Part shown: piece after piece, positions 60,363-64,000 of the stretch
Position numbering within the stretch: position 1 is the first letter of the stretch
Layout of the letters: every line of letters starts with the position of its first letter
Assembly: GCF_017068395.1 (NCBI RefSeq)
Contig: NZ_CP070619.1
Location: 8,618,001-8,682,000, forward strand
DNA length: 64,000 bases
Reading direction: 5' to 3'
DNA from: Rhodococcus pseudokoreensis
Lineage (GTDB): Bacteria; Actinomycetota; Actinomycetes; Mycobacteriales; Mycobacteriaceae
Notes under the pieces: model-generated
Told to the model about the DNA's origin: nothing
What the model saw: only the letters and a program-made list of their open reading frames with translations
Database searches by the model: none
Made by a program: the position numbers and the translations under genes

Positions 60363-60944
60363 TCAGCCCTGGCCGGCTTCCCGCGCCGTCCGTTCGAGGC
60401 GGGCCCGGTAGTTCTCCCACCACGTGCGATCTGCTGTAGGCAAGTTGTCGTTGTCCGCTCTCAGTCCGACAGTCCCGTCGACGAGTTCCCGGACGATGTC
60501 GGCGTGCCCCGCGTGCCGGTGAGTCTCGGCGATCACGTGCACGAGAATCCGATGGAGCGTGACGTCGCGGCGGTCTTCCGGCCAGTGCGGTATCCGGCCG
60601 GGCGCGTCGAGTGGCAGCGCGCGGATGGTGGCGTCCGTGTGCTTCCATACCTTGCGATACAGGCCGAGGACGTGGTCGCGGGACTCGTCGGCGGTCGCCC
60701 ACATGTCCACATTGTTTTCGGCGTCGTCGGTCACCCACGGCGGGAATTCCACGGCTCGGCCGAAGGGCGCCCCGAAGTAGCCGATCTCTACTCCGGTCAG
60801 GTGTTTGACCAGCCCCAGCAGGTTCGTGCCGGTCGCGGTCATCGGTCGGCGGATGTCATACTCGGACAACCCGTCCAGCTTCCAGAGCAGGGCATCCCGT
60901 GCGGCCTGGAGATAGTCGTGGAGGTCCGCCTTCGGATCGGTCAA
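60363..60944 (-). CDS. DinB-like (DUF664) protein
   Basis: A 193-residue four-helix protein of the DinB/DUF664 group. Landmarks are DYLQAARDALLWKLDGLSEY, a GLVKHLTGVEIGYF segment with the first His, and HVIAETHRHAGHADIVRELVDG, whose His residues are typical metal ligands; related proteins are thiol-dependent transferases or of unknown role. The TTG start (60944) overlaps the stop of the upstream gene (TTGA), so it is the last gene of a three-gene operon. The end is six bases from the convergent cutinase stop. Confidence 0.82.
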   Translation of the reverse strand: MTDPKADLHDYLQAARDALLWKLDGLSEYDIRRPMTATGTNLLGLVKHLTGVEIGYFGAPFGRAVEFPPWVTDDAENNVDMWATADESRDHVLGLYRKVWKHTDATIRALPLDAPGRIPHWPEDRRDVTLHRILVHVIAETHRHAGHADIVRELVDGTVGLRADNDNLPTADRTWWENYRARLERTAREAGQG

Positions 60945-61264
60945 TGCCCTTCCTGATCCGTCAGTGTCCCGCCTTCCAGTGCTTTGACGCGCCGCCGTTC
61001 GAGGAGAACGAGGACGGTGCCGAGCACGAGGCACAGGACGCAGGCGATTTCGCCGATCAGCGCCCAGCCTTCGAACCCGTAGCCTGCCGCGACCAGGGTC
61101 AACCCGAGCACGGCGATTCCGGCGGCGATCAGGATGTACCCGGGCCAGTTCCGGCCGTCGGCGATCGCTTCACCGACGCGATTGCGCATGGTGTGGGCAT
61201 CGTCCTGTGGACGGAATTCGGAGTTCAACTCACGGCTGGGTCCGTTGTCGGGCTGATACGTCAC
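60941..61264 (-). CDS. Small two-span membrane protein
   Basis: A 107-residue product. GTG 61264 has a perfect AGGAGG (61271-61276) six bases ahead. A polar N-terminal part (about 1-50) precedes two membrane segments (about 52-72 and 77-97, YILIAAGIAVLGLTLVAAGY and IGEIACVLCLVLGTVLVLLE) and a charged tail. No family is recognised. It is the second gene of the operon. Confidence 0.7.
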   Translation of the reverse strand: MTYQPDNGPSRELNSEFRPQDDAHTMRNRVGEAIADGRNWPGYILIAAGIAVLGLTLVAAGYGFEGWALIGEIACVLCLVLGTVLVLLERRRVKALEGGTLTDQEGH

Positions 61265-61302
61265 ACCATTCCTCCTGTGGTCGAGCGGCAATTCTGGGTT
61301 GG

Positions 61303-61452
61303 TCAATCGGTCTCGGTGTCGGCGGAGTCCTCCGTCAACTCGGGCGCGTTCTCTCTCGTGGCCATGCCGCCGTCCTTGCCGTGATCAGCTGGGCCCGGGC
61401 GGCCGCCTTTCGGTTCGTCCTTGTCGTCGTGCGTGCTCTCGGACACGATCAC
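61303..61452 (-). CDS. Small hydrophilic protein, first gene of a likely stress operon
   Basis: A 49-residue, highly charged protein (SESTHDDKDEPKGGRPGPAD, then MATRENAPELTEDSADTETD), probably disordered, like several actinobacterial stress proteins. GTG 61452 has GGAAGGA (61457-61463) four bases ahead; GTG 61446 is an alternative. A sigma-F/sigma-B-type promoter with exact GTTT lies just upstream, which is the main support for the gene. Confidence 0.6.
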   Translation of the reverse strand: MIVSESTHDDKDEPKGGRPGPADHGKDGGMATRENAPELTEDSADTETD

Positions 61453-61480
61453 CGTTTCCTTCCGTTGCCCCCGGCTTCGC

Positions 61481-61506
61481 CTACCCGGAAGCCGTGAGAC
61501 CAAAAC
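61481..61506 (-). promoter_or_regulatory. Sigma-F/sigma-B-type promoter
   Basis: On the minus strand GTTT (61503-61506), 16 bases, then GGGTAG (61481-61486). The predicted start lies about ten bases before the ribosome site of the small hydrophilic gene. This is the best match to the GTTT-N14-17-GGGTAT/C consensus in the window. Confidence 0.55.
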
Positions 61507-61512
61507 GCGGGC

Positions 61513-62013
61513 TCACCGATGCCGCGACTGCAGGACCGCGGCGAAACCCCAGAGTCCGCAGAACATGACCAGTGCCGCTGCGGCGGCGACGCCTCCGGCG
61601 AGAGGGGAGATCACGAAGCTGAAGATCAACGCCACCACACCGATCAGTGCAAGGCCCAGGGTGGCGATGCCGCAGATCGCGAGCCGATGCGAGGCTGCGA
61701 CGAGTTCCGGGAGTGCGTGCCTGCGGAAGAGCATGCGGTGCAGACCGACGGGCGCGACCAGCAGCATGGTCGACGTCACCGAGAGGGCGACCGTCGCCAG
61801 ATAGATGGCGACCTCGCTGTCCGAGAGGTCCTCGAAACGTTGCTGGAATGGCAGCGTCAGCAGGAAGCCGGTGAGGAGTTGCACACCGGTCTGCACGACC
61901 CGTAGTTCCTGGAGAAGCCCGCTCCAGTTCCGGTCGAGCCGCTGAGTCTCCGTCTCGTGGCGGGCGCGGTAATTCCAGTCCGCGTCGTCGCGCTCCGGTC
62001 CTCCACTGTCCAT
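61513..62013 (-). CDS. DUF6328-like membrane protein
   Basis: A 166-residue protein from ATG 62013 (MDSGGPERDDADW); the frame reaches back to ATG 62031. A charged N-terminus with RHETETQRLDRNWSGLLQEL precedes four hydrophobic segments between about 35 and 160, the pattern of the DUF6328 family. I prefer 62013 because a GGGTAT box at 62023-62028 would put the transcript start after 62031, giving an almost leaderless message. Neither start has a clear ribosome site. It is divergent from the topoisomerase gene. Confidence 0.78.
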   Translation of the reverse strand: MDSGGPERDDADWNYRARHETETQRLDRNWSGLLQELRVVQTGVQLLTGFLLTLPFQQRFEDLSDSEVAIYLATVALSVTSTMLLVAPVGLHRMLFRRHALPELVAASHRLAICGIATLGLALIGVVALIFSFVISPLAGGVAAAAALVMFCGLWGFAAVLQSRHR

Positions 62014-62022
62014 CCCTAACGA

Positions 62023-62048
62023 ATACCCCATTGCAGGTGCGAGACCAC
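62023..62048 (-). promoter_or_regulatory. Candidate stress-sigma promoter of the DUF6328 gene
   Basis: On the minus strand GTGG (62045-62048), 16 bases, GGGTAT (62023-62028). The -10 box is exact; the -35 box has two mismatches to GTTT. Confidence 0.4.
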
Positions 62049-62074
62049 TGGTTCGCTCGAAATCCGCGGATCGC

Positions 62075-62098
62075 GTGGCGTTGTGGCTACGTGGGTAT
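62075..62098 (+). promoter_or_regulatory. Candidate stress-sigma promoter of the topoisomerase gene
   Basis: GTGG (62075-62078), 14 bases, GGGTAT (62093-62098), about 55 bases before ATG 62153. It forms a divergent pair with the promoter at 62023-62048. Confidence 0.38.
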
Positions 62099-62152
62099 CA
62101 CGAGATCCGGAGACCTTGCACGATCCGACGCGGACAGAGGGGAGGGGCCCAG

Positions 62153-63160
62153 ATGCGATTGCGCCACAGCGATCCGTCCTCGCAGGGCATTCGCCGGCGA
62201 CGGCGGGGCCGGGGCTTCTCGTACGAGACGCCCGACGGGTCGTCCACGGTGTCGGATGACGACAGGGCTCGGATCGACGCTCTGGTCATCCCGCCTGCCT
62301 GGCGGAAGGTGTGGATATGCCCGCACGCGAACGGTCATATTCAGGCGGTCGGTGTGGATGCCGCGGGACGCCGCCAGTACCTGTACCACGAACGGTGGCG
62401 GCAGGAACGCGACGAGGAGAAATACGACCGGGTGCTGTCGCTCGCCGCGCGCCTGCCGGAATGGCGGGAGCACGTGGGGGAAGCGCTGCGGCGCCGAGGC
62501 AGAGGGAGGTACCGCGTCGAGGCGGTCGCGCTGCGGATGCTCGATCGCGGTGTCCTGCGGATCGGCGGCGAGGAGTACGCCGAGGAGCACGGTTCACGGG
62601 GTGTCGCGACACTGCTGCGCGAACACGTCACCGTGCGGGCCGACGAAGTGCAACTCGACTTCCCGGCCAAGAGCGGGGTTCAGCGGACTCTGGCGTTCGA
62701 AGACGCCGCCCTCGCGACCGCCCTGCGTTCGCTATTGCGTGCGGACGCGCCGCCGAGCGATCGGCTTCTCGTCTATCGCAGGGGCGGCGCGTGTTTCGAG
62801 GTACATGCCGACGACGTCAATGCCCGGTTCAAGGACGTGGCGGGGGACGAGTACACGGTCAAGGATCTTCGGACCTGGCACGCGACCGTGATAGCCGCGG
62901 TGGCGTTCGCGGACATCGGTGCGGCCTCGTCGAAGCGGGCCCGCAGTTCCGCGGAAACCGAGGTGATGCGCGAGGTCGCGGGCGTGTTGGGCAATACCCC
63001 GCAGGTCGCGCGGACGTCCTACGTCGATCCGCGGGTGATCACCGCGTTCGACTCGGGGCACACCATCGCGTCGGCGTTGCGACGAGCCCGGCGGGCGTCG
63101 TCGGAGGACGCCGAGCGGGAAGTGGTGGAGAGGGCGGTGATCCGGTTGCTGGGGCGATGA
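62153..63160 (+). CDS. Poxvirus-type DNA topoisomerase IB
   Basis: A 335-residue type IB topoisomerase. The N-terminal part has GFSYETPDGSS and IPPAWRKVWICPHANGHIQA; the catalytic core has QYLYHERWRQERDEEKYDR, AVALRMLDRG, the LRTWHATV segment with the active-site Arg and His, and a C-terminal TSYVDPRVI in which Tyr is the expected nucleophile. These enzymes relax DNA through a 3'-phosphotyrosine link without ATP. ATG 62153 is preceded by GGGGAGGGG; an earlier in-frame start is not needed. It ends at a strong shared hairpin with the convergent GlsB-type gene. Confidence 0.93.
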   Translation: MRLRHSDPSSQGIRRRRRGRGFSYETPDGSSTVSDDDRARIDALVIPPAWRKVWICPHANGHIQAVGVDAAGRRQYLYHERWRQERDEEKYDRVLSLAARLPEWREHVGEALRRRGRGRYRVEAVALRMLDRGVLRIGGEEYAEEHGSRGVATLLREHVTVRADEVQLDFPAKSGVQRTLAFEDAALATALRSLLRADAPPSDRLLVYRRGGACFEVHADDVNARFKDVAGDEYTVKDLRTWHATVIAAVAFADIGAASSKRARSSAETEVMREVAGVLGNTPQVARTSYVDPRVITAFDSGHTIASALRRARRASSEDAEREVVERAVIRLLGR

Positions 63161-63179
63161 CCGGGCCGGATGACGAACA

Positions 63180-63217
63180 AACCGAGCCTGCCCATCGTGT
63201 GATGGGCAGGCTCGGTT
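63180..63217. terminator. Strong bidirectional terminator hairpin
   Basis: A perfect 17-bp stem (63180-63196 with 63201-63217) and a four-base GTGT loop, placed between the convergent topoisomerase and GlsB-type genes. Confidence 0.85.
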
Positions 63218-63232
63218 GCGGAAGGCAAACGT

Positions 63233-63496
63233 CTAACGTCGCCCGGTCACGAGCTTGACCAGGAACAGGAGTATCACCGCGCCGAGGAGGCAGGTGAAGA
63301 AGCTGAACCAGAGACCGCCGCCTTCGACGTCGGTGCCGAAGAGGCTGAGGATGAAGCCGCCGAGGAGTCCGCCGACGATTCCGACGACGATGTTGAGGAT
63401 GATCCCCATCTGGGCGTCGGTCTTCATGATCTTGCTGCCGATCCATCCGGCGAGACCGCCGATGATGATCCAGCCCAGAATTCCCAGTCCTAGCAC
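63233..63496 (-). CDS. GlsB/YeaQ/YmgE family stress membrane protein
   Basis: An 87-residue protein with three hydrophobic segments and the family pattern GILGWIIIGGLAGWIGSKIM followed by ILNIVVGIVGGLLGGFI. The transglycosylase-associated name of the family is historic; the proteins are small stress-linked membrane proteins of unknown action. GTG 63496 follows an AAAGGA ribosome site. It lies after csbD on the same strand, separated by a hairpin. Confidence 0.92.
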   Translation of the reverse strand: MLGLGILGWIIIGGLAGWIGSKIMKTDAQMGIILNIVVGIVGGLLGGFILSLFGTDVEGGGLWFSFFTCLLGAVILLFLVKLVTGRR

Positions 63497-63516
63497 GTAT
63501 CAGTCCTTTCAGGGGA

Positions 63517-63546
63517 GAGTGACACCGGTGGTCGCCGGTGTCACTC
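63517..63546 (-). terminator. Hairpin between csbD and the GlsB-type gene
   Basis: A perfect 12-bp stem (GAGTGACACCGG, 63517-63528, with 63535-63546) and a six-base loop, 45 bases beyond the csbD stop codon. No long U-tract. Confidence 0.6.
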
Positions 63547-63591
63547 GGAGCGGAGACGCCCGGTGCGGGCCGGGTCGCGGCCCGCAGCGTG

Positions 63592-63828
63592 TCACTGTTC
63601 GGCGCGCTGGCGTGCTTCCTGCGCCTCGGCCTTGCCGCGGGCCTTCTCCGCTTCGGCTTCCTTCGCGGCGGCCTCGCGCTGGGCGGCGGCTTTGTCCTGC
63701 TGCGCTTTGCCCTCGCGGGTGAGGTCGTCCTGACCGGTCACCGCGCCCGCGGCTTCCTTCGCTTTGCCCTTGACGTCTTCGACGACGCCCTTGACGGCCT
63801 CTGCCGGTCCGCTGTTGTTCTCGGCCAT
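63592..63828 (-). CDS. CsbD-family stress protein
   Basis: A 78-residue hydrophilic protein. The N-terminal half has the CsbD pattern (EAVKGVVEDVKGKAKEAAGA at about 10-29, then GQDDLTREGKAQQDKAA). The C-terminal half is an Ala/Glu/Lys/Arg-rich helix (about 45-78) beyond the usual domain. CsbD proteins are abundant general-stress proteins of unknown mechanism. ATG 63828 follows GAAAGGTGACG. It lies 40 bases after the Dps-like gene and may share its transcript. Confidence 0.88.
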   Translation of the reverse strand: MAENNSGPAEAVKGVVEDVKGKAKEAAGAVTGQDDLTREGKAQQDKAAAQREAAAKEAEAEKARGKAEAQEARQRAEQ

Positions 63829-63868
63829 GTTCGTCACCTTTCGGTAGTGGGGGAAGGTCGATCCGTGC

Positions 63869-64000
63869 TCAGCGCGCTTGCGAGGCGGCCTGCTTCTCGG
63901 AGTGCGCGCCATTGGTGGAGAGGCTGCCGCCGGAGTTCTCGAGGTGGGCGCGCACGAACCACTGGAACTTCTCTAGTTCGCCGGTCTGGCCGATGAGGAG
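63869..64000 (-). CDS. Dps/ferritin-like protein, C-terminal end only
   Basis: The last 43 residues of a gene that continues past the right edge. They contain IGQTGELEKFQWFVRAHLEN, the end of the four-helix bundle typical of Dps proteins, then a disordered Ser/Gly/Ala tail. Dps proteins store iron and protect DNA in starvation and oxidative stress. The ferroxidase residues lie outside the window, so the exact class is not confirmed. Confidence 0.7.
   Translation of the reverse strand, partial: LLIGQTGELEKFQWFVRAHLENSGGSLSTNGAHSEKQAASQAR

Overview
The window is very GC-rich, densely coded actinobacterial DNA, most likely from a large-genome Rhodococcus of the jostii/opacus type. This is an inference. 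It rests on an RbpA gene, giant NRPS genes, GAF-ANTAR and STAS regulators, an extended cutinase, frequent GTG/TTG starts, 4-base start/stop overlaps and sigma-F/sigma-B-like promoters. No tRNA, rRNA, insertion sequence, phage or CRISPR feature was seen.

Layout. (1) 1-7271 is the 3' end of an NRPS gene entering from the left: C-A-PCP-C-A-PCP-TE, with a last A domain that reads as Ser-specific. (2) 7272-8718 is a 600-base gene-free stretch, then rbpA (minus strand, with a sigma-R/SigH-type promoter) divergent from a small C4 zinc-motif gene. (3) 8934-35723 is a single 26.8-kb gene for an 8,929-residue, seven-module NRPS with a starter C domain, an extra C-lobe-only condensation fragment, two epimerization domains and a terminal TE. 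Modules 2 and 5 read as Ser and Thr; the other five codes are not assigned. (4) 35.8-40.3 kb holds a secreted lipase, an SDR-fold protein without its catalytic motif, and a large ATPase/LuxR regulator. (5) 40.4-41.3 kb is a coupled trio with a DUF35 protein. (6) 41.3-44.9 kb (minus) is a three-subunit molybdenum hydroxylase operon. (7) 45.0-48.0 kb is a tightly coupled operon of GT2 glycosyltransferase, acyl-CoA-dehydrogenase-like protein, PIG-L deacetylase and NodS-like methyltransferase. (8) 48-54.5 kb holds PhoU, DUF4235, type II NADH dehydrogenase, a HAD remnant, an SRPBCC protein, a phytoene-desaturase-like oxidoreductase, a NYN protein and CorA. (9) 54.7-64 kb holds a carboxylesterase, small membrane proteins, STAS and GAF-ANTAR regulators, a cutinase with a Thr-rich tail, a small-protein operon, DUF6328, poxvirus-type topoisomerase IB, GlsB/YeaQ, CsbD and the end of a Dps-like gene.

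How the genes fit together. The left half is a secondary-metabolism locus; the seven-module NRPS should make an N-capped peptide with D residues at positions 3 and 5. The right end looks like a general-stress neighbourhood, and four genes or operons there have candidate promoters of the GTTT-N14-16-GGGTA type. The two most interesting systems are the NRPS with its 1.5 condensation domains, placed where M. tuberculosis (as I recall) carries pks12, and the 45-48 kb cassette, whose activities parallel those that build Nod factors. All functional statements come from motif reading by eye; no database search was run.
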